Below are positions 49,401 to 59,443 of a stretch of DNA of 64,000 bases, piece by piece. This DNA comes from Onchocerca volvulus (taxonomy: Eukaryota > Nematoda > Chromadorea > Rhabditida > Onchocercidae), in assembly GCA_000499405.2 (NCBI GenBank), contig HG738137.1, positions 4,898,001 through 4,962,000 of the forward strand. Direction: 5' to 3'. Each line of letters starts with the position of its first letter. Position 1 is the first letter of the stretch. A program made the translations under genes and the position numbers. The notes below the pieces were generated by a model. It ran no database searches, was not told where the DNA came from, and saw nothing but the letters and a program-made list of their open reading frames with translations.

Positions 49401-49981
49401 TAAAAGAAGACAGCAAATCAGCGAGTTGAAAAGAATCTATCGACTGCAACTAATATAATTTCCCGTATTTTTTCGTGATTGCCTAGGATCATTTGGTAAC
49501 TGAGTTGATGGATTAATGGGAATGGGGGATAGAAAATATAGAATGAGGTTTATAAACTCTGAAATTAATTTAACACTTATGATTAAGAAAGTAACTGACC
49601 ATTGGATACAATTTCAAAAAGCCTCAATACTTAGCGTAATAAGTTTCCAGGTGAGTAAGACCAATGAATTGCTAAATTAAAAACAAAAATGAGTTGATGA
49701 AAAATTCCAAAGTTTATCATTACTTTTCCCAAGCACATCCTAATACTGTTACATCTTTTGCAACAAATTTGCATTTTTATACACAAAGAAAGAGGTATTT
49801 AAAATTTTCTTTTTGTAAAATTCCATTAGTGGTACATGTTGCACTTTTGAAGCGGTTGGTGCTTTTCCCAATCAGATTCGCTGAATACTTTTGCCATTGA
49901 CCTGTGAAGTGGGTAAATTATTTAGCGCGCTGTTTTCGCGACATTAAAATTAATATTGTTGCAGTACCTTTACACAACGTC
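49401..49981. other. Upstream region and leader of ZC3H18
   Basis: Promoter side of ZC3H18. ATTGTTGCAG sits 17 bases before the ATG and is a likely trans-splice acceptor. No other element recognised; the plus frame at 49694-49900 has no domain. Confidence 0.4.
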
Positions 49982-52900
49982 ATGGATGGCGTTGATATTT
50001 CGAGCAGTTCGGAAAGTGGCGATGAAAATGTATATGGAACAAACAACGATCTCATTGGTAGTTAGCATTTTGTTAATCATATTATTCGATTTGTTTAAGC
50101 ATTTAAAGGACATTTGAAGGACGAGTTTAAAGAGCATGCAAAGTCTTATAGATTCCTAGAATTCTTCAGTTTCTATTCTCGTTTGATCATCATTATCCTG
50201 CTCTTTATAAGATTTATATACAGGAAAAGAACGGTGGAGTAGTGGTAATCTTGCAATGGAATCTGATGTTGATGCTGAATTGGATTATGATGAAGAGAAT
50301 GGAGATAATGAAGAAATGGAACAAATTGAGGAGCAGTTGAAAGTATTTTTTATTTTACTTGACTCATTCGGAATTCATCGGCTGATATGAATTTTTTTTT
50401 TTAGGAAATTTGAGAAGAAACTCTTTTTCCCTCCCCTTTATTTCCATAATGAATTGTATTTTCAGATTTCATTAACTAGAAATGGATTAACGGGAGATAG
50501 TGACAAAAATGGATGTGATGGAGATTCCGTAAAACAAAATGCTGTTAGTATCGGAATTGATCGCAATGAAACTGGAAATGATGAAATCGATATAGGAAAA
50601 GAAGATATGGAGGGTGAGCTAAGTGAGGAAGGGGAAATCGATGACTTGGAAGAAGGCGAGTTAAAATCTGATGAAGATAGTGTTACGGGTTCTATACATT
50701 CAAATGAAAAATCGGCTCGAAGATCGGTAAGTTTTATATTATTATTATGCATTATCCTTCAGCCTTAAGCCGTTTTGTGATCTAATGTTCTTCAGTGAAA
50801 GTGAGTTCAATGTCATACATAAGATTTGTTAATTTTTAAAACCGAATTTTTTAAAAGCTTTCTTCCCTTCAAAGCGGTCAAAAAAGTTTTGAAATCGGAA
50901 GATAATTAGGAAGGTTTATTGTAGTACTTAATAGTACTGGTTTAGATTGTTGAGGTTAACTTAATAGTACTGGTTTAATTGCTGAGGCTGGTTTAGATTG
51001 CTGAGGCTTTGCACTAAAATAAGCTAATGCTAGAATGAGTGAGCGAAAAATGGAAGCCTTAGCTGAAATATTGAGCCAGTTGCTACGACATATGCTATAA
51101 TCTTGAACTGTTTAATCTCTTCGAGTAGCGAAATTTCTTTTGAATTGTTTTTATTTTTGACTACACGAAAACAATGATTGTCTTTGCGTTTTGAATCACA
51201 TCTGAATAAAATTTTCAGATAGATCGAAGTCGTGGAAAAGTTTTAGGACGTTCACCGCATCATTCATGGCGCGACGACACAACATCGGTTGGCATTTGCA
51301 AATTTTATCTCCGTGGAGCATGTACTTGGGGATCAAACTGTAAATATCTGCACATGAAAGAGGTACAAATAATGCAAAAGAACAAGGAAATATGTCTGTC
51401 ATTTGAATATATTTGTGATAATAAAACATTGCAAACAGTACACCATAAAAAACTTGTCTGACATATCTGACAAGTAACTCAGACTTGAGTCAAGTATGAC
51501 TTACTCTTAAATTCGTAAAAGTGGGCCTTTTTCGATATTCAATAAAAAAAAAATGTCGAATTATTTGTTGCTTAGATTAACATATAAATAAAATACGATA
51601 ATTTCTTACAAATATAAAAAAATACGCAGTTATTGAATTTAGCCACGACTTGATGGTTTAATACCAGTACAAAATTCCTCAAATGAAAGTACTTATTCAC
51701 AGCGCTCAAATACTGATAAAGCACGAAGAAGCAAAAGTAGAGAATTCGCTAAACGTATGTTTGCACTGGATTTTTAGATTACGGTGAAATCATGAATATT
51801 TTTTTCATATCAGATGGAATTTTATACTAAGATTGCTGAATAAAAAATATATATCGCTTCTTCAGTTCTTTAGTAGATTGAAATAATGGAAATATGAATT
51901 CTTGAATTTTTGTCCTTACTTCAGCTGGCATCAGTACGCTTACTGTTTATCCGTCTAGTTCAACATCGAACGAAAATGAGGGATCACACGGCAATGAAAC
52001 AGCTTGGGAGAAAGGATTACGTCAAGCGCGTGAAGTAGTTTAATCTTAATTGGAATTTTTTTTTTTTTTAAATTTCAAAGTATTATCAGATAAAAATATT
52101 TATTCAGTTAATGATAAGGGCATCGAAAAAACGAGAAGAAGAGCCTGATTTTGACCGGAAGCGGTTGGCACTTGCACCAAGTGGAGATATGGATCGACTA
52201 CGAACTACGGATGATGAATCAGACGATTCTCGTGGACATCGAAAAATGTATGTTTACTATTTGTTGAGAATAAAATTTGACTTTTGCTTTGTTTTTAAAT
52301 ATTTTCTACTTGTTTGTTTAAGATATATTCCCACATAAGCTGATGATGTATTACTTATATCATGGTAAAGCGGGAGCATTTGGTTTAATTTAATTGTAAA
52401 TGTATTGATTTTTTGTTTGTGCGTTTAATGTGAGAATTTTTTTTAGATGTCATCGAACATCGCGTTCACCGTTGTCTCGAGGTTTTGTGAGAAGACCAAA
52501 TGGTTTTATGGCTCGTACACGTGTTGATGCTCCTTGTCCGAGGTTTATGAAATATGATAGCCCGGTTGGGCCTACCGATATTACTGGTGAGTAGTATCGG
52601 ATTAACTTCTAATTATAAAATGTATTTCAAATCTACATCTTAACTTTTATTTTTTCTTTCTATTATCACTACTCACTTTTATTTTCAGGTGACCGCCATT
52701 TTGAGCTAGAACGTCGTGGTGCATATGAAAGAAATGAATTAGCAAAGCCTCGGAAAATTCCATCTTTAATAGATACGATGCTTGAGGGAAGACGTTTTGA
52801 ATTCTCAAGAAGTATATTTCGTTCTGTTTTTTTGAAATTTTTATTGTTTAATCACTATATTCATCAGTCAGATAAATAACGAAAGACAAATTGCATTTTT

Positions 52901-55900
52901 ATTCAGAATATGACTATGGACGCGATGAACCTTCCCGGTTGCCTCATAAAGGTTAATTTTTATATTACTTCGACTTCATCAAAGTGCTGAAATTGCGATC
53001 AGTAAACTTAAAATATTTAGATCTAGGACCGCAAGTTCTGTACCCGAATGGAAGACCAATTTCTCGACGACATGGACCTCCTCCGAGACGTGAAATGTTA
53101 GTTTCGAAACTTTGGATTTTCAGGATAAACATTTTTACCTCAGAGAGATTTTAATTGAATATCATTATATTTAATTGCATAGAGCTAACAGTAACATTAC
53201 CACTTATATATTAACTCATTTTGAATGTTCCTTTCAGCTCACGGCGCGATTCTCCACTTCCTAGTTCTCACTCGTCACTTTCGCGAACTCCACGAGATTC
53301 CCGGTCACCTAGTTTACATCATTCGCTATCGCCTCCAGGTAAAAGGCGTGGATCACCATTAATAGCTAATAAACGAGAAGTGAATAGAAAACGAAGCGGT
53401 GTTGTTGCTGTTGGTGGTCTCCTTTCAGGTTAATTTCTTTTACAAGAAATAATTGTTTAGTGTGTATAATTATCTTTATTCTGAATTTTTCATGCATGAA
53501 ATTATACAAATTTTGCAAATTTCTTTGAAGAATGTTAGGTGTAGCACAACTGTAACGAAATCGAAATGAACACAATTCAAGCATAAAAAATAAGTAAACG
53601 CCATGATGTGATTTAATTCACCTAAAAATCCCCTCGGATTCTAGCTGGTGATCAAATCCACGATCCGTGGGAGAGATCACATAAAAAAGGGCGAAGCAAA
53701 GACAGAGAATTGATTTCCTTAACACTTGGAGCAGAACTCCGAAAAACTCGCAGAACGAATGACAACAAGAAGCAAATACATCGTCAGGATACTGCTAGTT
53801 CGGCAAGCAGTACTTCGAGAAGGTTTATTGAACCTTTGCGTTTTATCAAAATTTACGAAGAGTTTCATTTTTTGCTTTTAACATAAAGTTTTATAGAAAT
53901 GAACTAATATATTTCTAGCATTCTCTCTACTGTTTTTTATTTTAAAAATTTGTGTAAAAGCTAACTTTTGTTACATTTTAAGGTGATTTTCTTTTTTTTT
54001 TTTTTTTTGGAATATTTTTTTTTAAACGAAATCTTGAGCTCTTTTGAGTCTAGTTCTCTTGGTTTTAGAAGCGCAAGTATAGCCTCATCAATAACTTCAC
54101 GTTCTCGATCACATTCACGAGCATCCTCAGGAAGTCGTCATCAGTCGACATTCCGTCTCTCGTTGGCATCTGCTGTTGCTTCCAGAAATCTAATTGATGA
54201 TGATGGATCTTTGAGAGCAACAGATCTTTCATCCTTTCGTATTCCAAAAAAGAAGAGGTTTTATCCAAATTTTTATAATTTAATTTTAGTTTCATATCGG
54301 ATTAGAAAAGGTTATAACTTGTAATATTGCGATTCATTTTACGATTATATTAAGTAAAATAAAGTCGAGTTGTTGTTGGAAATTGAGTTTTAAAAGAGTC
54401 GTATATTAATACTAGCTGGACCTTGTCACGCTCCGCGTGGCCGATCCAGCTAATCTGTAGGAGTCGGCCAAGGGTTTAATTTATGGTAGGTATCGTCTTA
54501 TTGATGTGTGGTTGAGTGGTATTTTTATTTATTTTTTATTAATAGGTATCGCTTTTACTGGTTATGTTTTGATTTGAGGTCAAATGAGTTATTGGGCGGC
54601 AGTAGTTATTACTAGCTTAATGACTTCTGTTCCTTATTTGGGTAAGTATTTAGTTTGATGGATTTGGGGGAGTTTTAGTGTTTGTGAGAACACTCTGAAG
54701 TTTTTTTATTCTGTTCATTTTATTTTACCTTGGTTTATTTTACCTTGGTCTTTGATAGTTTTAGTTGTTTTTCATTTGTTTTTTTTGCATTCTATAGGTT
54801 TGTTGCCTTTCTTCTCGAAATGATGGAAGCATTACATCCATTACTTTGTCGTAATTCTTCAGCAAAAGTAAAAGTTTTTCATCGTAAACGCCAGATTTAT
54901 AGCACTCTGTAGCACTTCTAAATTCGTATTCAAAATTAAATAAATCAAGAAATTTACATAACAGTGAATTCATATGGTGGCCATAACTTTCGTGGGTGCC
55001 AAATGGGTCAGGTATCATCGTTAATGGCTTGTTTAAATGCTCTTTTAGCTTCATGTAAAAAAATATTAACCGATAAATTATATTATCTTCATTTTTTTTT
55101 CACTTGTTAAACGATTAATTGATCAATTCAAAACAATCTATCGGAAATTATTGCCATACGAAGATTTGTCACTTTTGTGAAATTTTCTACTCAGATTTAT
55201 GGTTTTTTCAAATTCGCAAAAAATTTATTTAGCGGGCCGATAAATTTTCTTTACTGGTTAAATTATTATTAGTAGTTAATGAGACTAAAATCATATAAAA
55301 TTAAATGAACATTACATAAACTGTCTGTGAATTTCGCAAATCTTTTCAAATTTGTGAAAATTTAAAGGTTGTAAATTTTAGCACTCTTTGTGTTTTCTTT
55401 TTCATCTAAGTAATTCAGTAAGTATTTTATGGCACAGCCGTTACCATTAAAGAATTTTAACACTGCTTGTATTGCAAGAAAACTGATAATTATTAATTAA
55501 CTAATTAGTCGATCATCTATTTTTCTGACGTAACATGCTTATTATTTTCGATTATGAGATTTATAAAAATTTTGTTCGAAAGTAAAATAAAGTCGAGTTG
55601 GTATTGGAAATTGAACTTTAAAAGAGTCGTATATTAATATAAAATGAATAGTATGATCAAACATAATCTATTCTTTTGCAGATCCTCTCCGACAGCGACA
55701 TTGCATCGCTCTAGTACAGTCGCTGTTCGTGGCTATGGGCATTCATTTGAGCGTTCGAGCAATCAAAATAAGCGGTACACATCTTCAATTTCTCTCAAAA
55801 GGTTGACTTTTGATTATTCAGTAAAATTTAAATTTATATTATTACAATCTTAAGTCATCTATAATGGTTTCTTATTCATTAACTTGTTATTTACTGCTTC

Positions 55901-57166
55901 TCATCTAGCAATAAATTCAGACCATTATCTCCATCGCTTCACTCTGGAATCGCGCAACGTGGAACGAAAAGAGTGAAAGATGTTACTGGTCGTACCAGTA
56001 AAATTCGTAAGCACAGTGTTTTGCTTTCAAGAAAAGACGATATGTCAAGTGATGAAAGTTCATCTAGCACTTCTGGGTTAGTTATAACTAAATAATGATT
56101 GAAATTCTTTCAATCTTAAAATTGGAAATTTTGACATATATATACCAAAAATGTTATGGATATCATAAAGTTTTGTTTTATAATTGATGTGGAAAATTTT
56201 TTCTTTAAATGATCCATTGGACTAGAAACAAACTGAACAACGATTTTGGCATCACTGAAGTTGAGTAATCATACTGGAACAAAGTATAATTTAATAGCCA
56301 ACAACTATGTGAGCAAAATTTTGAAAAATGGTGAAATGAAAAATCATTTCAGTTCTTTTTTTGTTTTTTTTTTTTTTTTTTTTTTTGTTAATGATCATTT
56401 GAACGATTTTTTAAAAATGGATTATAGATGACTGTGTCAAGAACTTATAATTTAGTAATTTAAGAAGTTCAAGTAGCAGCAGTGATGATGCGGAGCCTGC
56501 CGCGTATCGTCTGAAGAAAAAAGTCGATGATGGTTTGCCTACCGAAGGGATTCCACTATCTCCGGAAGCTGTAGCAGAAGATGTTTCCAGCGATGAAGTT
56601 GAGGTGGTTTTCATTTTGCAGCCCATATAGCTGTTCGTATCTGTGTATAAAACATCTATTGAAGGATCAATCCTCTGTAAAAAAACAATTCAAGATGATC
56701 GAATAAGAGCAATCACAGTCCTTTTAGTAGGTGATCCCATAGAAGGTATACGCATAATCGAATTTAATATTTAGCAGATATCTAACTTATCGAACCTTTT
56801 TTTTTCAAAATTTCTGTTTGATCTTTAAAAATAATGCTTCAGAATGCCTCTGACACACCTGTACATGAACCAAAGAAAACTTCATCGGCTGGGAATTCAC
56901 GACCAGCTTCGAGAAAAGCAGTCGCGGAATGTCACGAGTCAAGAATCGATGGTGTGTTATGATTTTCTAAATGGCGAGGTTCTTATAGAGAACTTCGAAA
57001 TTGTTAATGGTAACAGTCTTTTTTCTTTTCTCATTTTCTGCTTATTTCAGATGACGATTATGTAGATAATGAAGCAGAAAAAGAGGAACGTCGTGCTGAA
57101 TTATTACGTCAATTGAAATGTGTTGAAGAAGCAATCGCTCGTAAACGTAGTCGGCCAGTTATTTGA
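49982..57166 (+). CDS. ZC3H18: ZC3H18 (CCCH zinc finger, nuclear RNA export/decay adaptor), 18 exons
   Basis: Exons: 49982-50057, 50224-50342, 50466-50726, 51219-51362 (or a later donor), 51925-52034, 52108-52247, 52447-52586, 52689-52811, 52907-52951, 53021-53096, 53238-53428, 53645-53822, 54069-54257, 55682-55801, 55909-56076, 56465-56603, 56843-56951, 57051-57166; about 820-830 residues. Acidic N-terminus with EEGEIDDLEEGEL, one C-x7-C-x5-C-x3-H finger (CKFYLRGACTWGSNCKYLH), ETAWEKGLRQARE and EEEPDFDRKR, a long Arg/Ser-rich middle, and a C-terminal helix AELLRQLKCVEEAIARKRSR. All are ZC3H18 signatures. Known: ZC3H18 links the cap-binding complex/ARS2 to the NEXT complex and exosome. The exon 4 donor at 51363 gives the wrong phase for exon 5; donors at 51394 or 51415 restore it. 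Intron 13 holds the organelle/endosymbiont insert. Confidence 0.92.
51505..51721 (+). repeat. Dispersed repeat in ZC3H18 intron 4, partner of 21129-21343
   Basis: Same order and orientation as the copy at 21129 with scattered substitutions and a longer A-run. Just upstream, 51447-51500, are small imperfect palindromes (CTTGTC...GACAAG, CTCAGACTTGAG) that may mark the element edge. Confidence 0.75.
54353..54411 (+). repeat. 59-bp direct repeat, left copy, flanking the composite insert
   Basis: Begins AGTAAAATAAAGTCGAGTTG and ends AAAAGAGTCGTATATTAATA; about 55 of 59 positions match the copy at 55581-55639. The two copies bracket about 1.17 kb of foreign-looking DNA inside ZC3H18 intron 13. 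Confidence 0.85.
54413..54452. other. GC-rich hairpin at the insert's left edge
   Basis: TAGCTGGA at 54413-54420 pairs with TCCAGCTA at 54445-54452; inside, CACGC-TCC-GCGTG pairs again. The GC-rich patch continues to about 54472. Base composition is unlike both the intron and the cytochrome b segment next to it. Confidence 0.6.
54485..54806 (+). pseudogene. cob: Nuclear copy of mitochondrial cytochrome b (NUMT)
   Basis: Read with the invertebrate mitochondrial code the whole 320 bases are open: LLIGIAFTGYVL, GQMSYWAAVVITSLMTSVPY, LVWWIWGSFSVCENTLKFFY, SVHFILPW and LVVFHLFFLHSIG. These are ordered cytochrome b segments. At least two conserved Trp positions are TGA (about 54575 and 54652), which would be stops in the nuclear code, confirming mitochondrial origin. 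A short internal duplication repeats ATTTTACCTTGGTTT at about 54720-54750. The 3' end fuses to the lysyl-tRNA synthetase fragment. Intact frame suggests a recent insertion. Confidence 0.93.
54799..55056 (-). pseudogene. lysK: Class I lysyl-tRNA synthetase fragment, Wolbachia-type (nuclear insertion)
   Basis: On the minus strand about 82 codons read KLKEHLNKPLTMIPDPFGTH, ESYGHHMNSLLCKFL, EYEFRSATECYKSGVYDEKL and NYDKVMDVMLPSFREERQQ. Known: PDPFGTHESFGHH, the ATECY-x-SG block and VMLP-x-x-x-EER are signatures of class I LysRS (LysK), used by archaea and many alphaproteobacteria including Rickettsiales; animals use the unrelated class II enzyme. No frameshift or stop. It is a mid-gene fragment without N- or C-terminal parts, in an intron and opposite to the host gene. 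The fragment and the cytochrome b piece share about 9 bases (GGTTTGTTGCC region), consistent with microhomology joining. Confidence 0.9.
55057..55580. other. Remainder of the composite insert, origin uncertain
   Basis: Between the LysK fragment and the right direct repeat. On the minus strand 55500-55362 about 43 codons are open and read bacterial-like, with AIQAVLKFFNGNGCAIKY then LLNYLDEKENTKSAKIYNL and a stop. Family not recognised. The rest is AT-rich without features. Confidence 0.4.
55581..55639 (+). repeat. 59-bp direct repeat, right copy
   Basis: Partner of 54353-54411, differing at about four positions. The right copy continues into normal intron sequence leading to exon 14 at 55682. 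Confidence 0.85.
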
Positions 57167-58196
57167 AGTTATTTAAACTATGATATTTTTTATCTAGTCT
57201 TTTCGAGAATTTTTGTGGTGAAGGTTTTTTGCTTTATATCTTTTATAGCATTATTTATGATGTAATTTATTTATAAAAATGTTTCTCTTCATAGAAACAC
57301 TTTTAATTTATTGCCAATTTTTTGGTTTTAAACCACCTTGCTTACGAGCGTTTTCGGTGTCGGACTTCGTATAAACATCTTACTTTTATTGAATTTTATT
57401 TTATTTTATTTTTTTAAAAGAAATTTGAAAAATTCTCTTTTTCAAGAGAAATTTTTTTGAAGTCAGTATTGACCTCTGTAGAAATCAGAAGCAAATTTTA
57501 ACGAAAATTTGAAGGCATATATCCAGTTGTTCTCATTGATTTTTATAGTGAAGTTCGAAATTAATGTTATTATTGGCTGCTGATGCAGCAAATTTCAGTT
57601 ATATCTGCTGGAAATTCTAAAATGTCCAAAAGTAATCTGTTTGAAGACAAATTATAAAAAATGTGATATCTGCTAGTGCTTCTCTCAGAATGAAAATTGT
57701 TTTTAATTATTTATTTTTTTTTTCAACTTTTTAGAACATTTGATGTTAGAAAGAATGATAGCTGTTAATATAGTAGCTACTTATTATTTCATATTAATTT
57801 CTATTTATATTATTGTTCAGCTTCTTGGTTTTTTTTTCTGCAAAATAAAATAAAAAATAAAATTTCATTGGAAACTTTTTTCTCTTTAGTTGTTTTACTC
57901 GCATTTATATATGTTTAGCGTCCAGTGTTCATTGTGAAATCAATTTTTTTTAACCTGTTAAATTCATATTAATTTTAATTGAAAATGATATGCGGATGAA
58001 ATTCGAAATGTACAGAAATAGCAAGAGTGAGTGGAATTTTCATTTTAACCCTTTACTTAATATTGATGTAACCAAAGTGAAATATCCTGAAGTATACCAT
58101 TTGTTTTCAGGTATATATTAAATTTGTTTGCGGACCAGTTTTAAATGCACTATATTTCGTATGTAGTTTGGATATATTAACTCCTAAATTTAGAAA
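57167..58196. other. ZC3H18 3' flank and spacer before POP4
   Basis: AT-rich, no coding signal; AATAAA-type signals occur (AAATAAAATAAA near 57843). CCTAAATTTAG ends four bases before the POP4 ATG and resembles a trans-splice acceptor. Confidence 0.5.
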
Positions 58197-59443
58197 ATGA
58201 GTGCCAAAGCTTCTACTTCATTTGAACCACTGAATCCACATAAAGTTTTCATCTTGGAGAAACGAATTAAAAAAGAAACCAAAATCCGTCGGCAACCAAT
58301 AAAGAATTTCATGAAGAGAAGAATTGTCAAGAGCGAGATGAAGAAATTGAAGTATTTCCTTAAATGCTTCAGATTTCTCAAGTGCACTTAAGGAACTATT
58401 ATTGATAAATTCGATTTGATTTTCTAAGAATGATATATGTAAATAAGATCTTCCCTGGAATGATCAGTTTTTAGTCTCGTGTAGCAGACTCGATTGAAAA
58501 AGTAGTTTGTTCTCACAACATAATTGTTTATAATTGCCAAATGGTGTAGCTATCACTAGAAGCTATGAGTGTAAAAGTAATGCCTAAGCTGAGATTTGAG
58601 CTTTTCAATAACGTTCAAATAAAATCCAATTTACAGCTGTTTAATTTCAGATATTCACAATTCGAACCACTCTATGAATTATGGTGTGACTATTTTAGCA
58701 CCTTAGTTGATGGATCTGGTGGTCAGTGGGATGCTCGAGTATTAAAGGCTGATTATCATGGATGCATGCTGATGGTTGCTGAAGCTGCTAATCCAGTGCA
58801 GGTGCTTTTATTATCAATACAAGGATCTGAGTGTTTTTATGTGAAATTTTAAAATTAATTGCAGTGCTTGCTATCTTCGAAGAAAAAAACAGAAAGCAAT
58901 TTTTATTGATCCTTTCTAGATTGGCATTTGTGGTATTGTAACTCGTGAAACTAGGCAAACCTTTATGCTGATCACAAAACAAGATCGCTTGCTAAGTGCG
59001 TTTTAAACGAATTTTAATTATTTCAATAAAATTTCATTTTTTCTCTTCTATGTTTCATTTTCTGCCTTGAATTTATTATTTCATTAAACACTTTTAGAAA
59101 CTGAACGAATTTTCGAAGTTGTCCTCTCCAATTTTTTGCTTCATCATTGTATTTTTAGCTATTCCAAAGCAGGATACTGTATTTCAATTTGCACTAGAAG
59201 GCAAAATATATATTTTATTTGGGAATGCATTCAGGCTAGTTTTATAAGCTTTGTTATCCATTGATTATATTCAGATTGCTTATGTTTCATTCATAAACAT
59301 GTTTCTTAAACTTTTTTCTTTTGAAAATTATCTTCATCGAGAATTTTACTGGGAAAAACCGTTTTTCTTTCAGGTTTCAACCGTCATTACGAGCAAAGAA
59401 GATATTGCGGAATCGCTCTTCAATTCCATTTTTTCTGAAATAA
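58197..59443 (+). CDS. POP4: POP4/RPP29, RNase P/MRP protein subunit, 5 exons
   Basis: Exons 58197-58351, 58651-58801, 58920-58995, 59159-59234, 59374-59443; 528 nt, 175 residues, phases consistent. A basic N-terminus (KKETKIRRQPIKNFMKRR) precedes YSQFEPLYELWCDYF, then the Sm-like RPP29 barrel: VLKADYHGCMLMVAEA, VQIGICGIVTRETRQTFMLI, TKQDRLLTIPKQDTVFQF and GKIYILFGNAF, ending RFQPSLRAKKILRNRS. Known: p29 is a core protein of RNase P and RNase MRP, binding the catalytic RNA for tRNA 5' processing and pre-rRNA cleavage; human POP4 is 220 residues, so this one is shorter at the N-terminus. The last intron needs a GC-AG boundary (CAG|GC at 59235). It is on the same strand as ZC3H18, 1.03 kb behind it. 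Confidence 0.92.

Noticed and set aside
54730..54912. Plus-strand nuclear-code frame over the cytochrome b / LysK joint
   Set aside because: An accident of reading mitochondrial DNA in the standard code across the junction.
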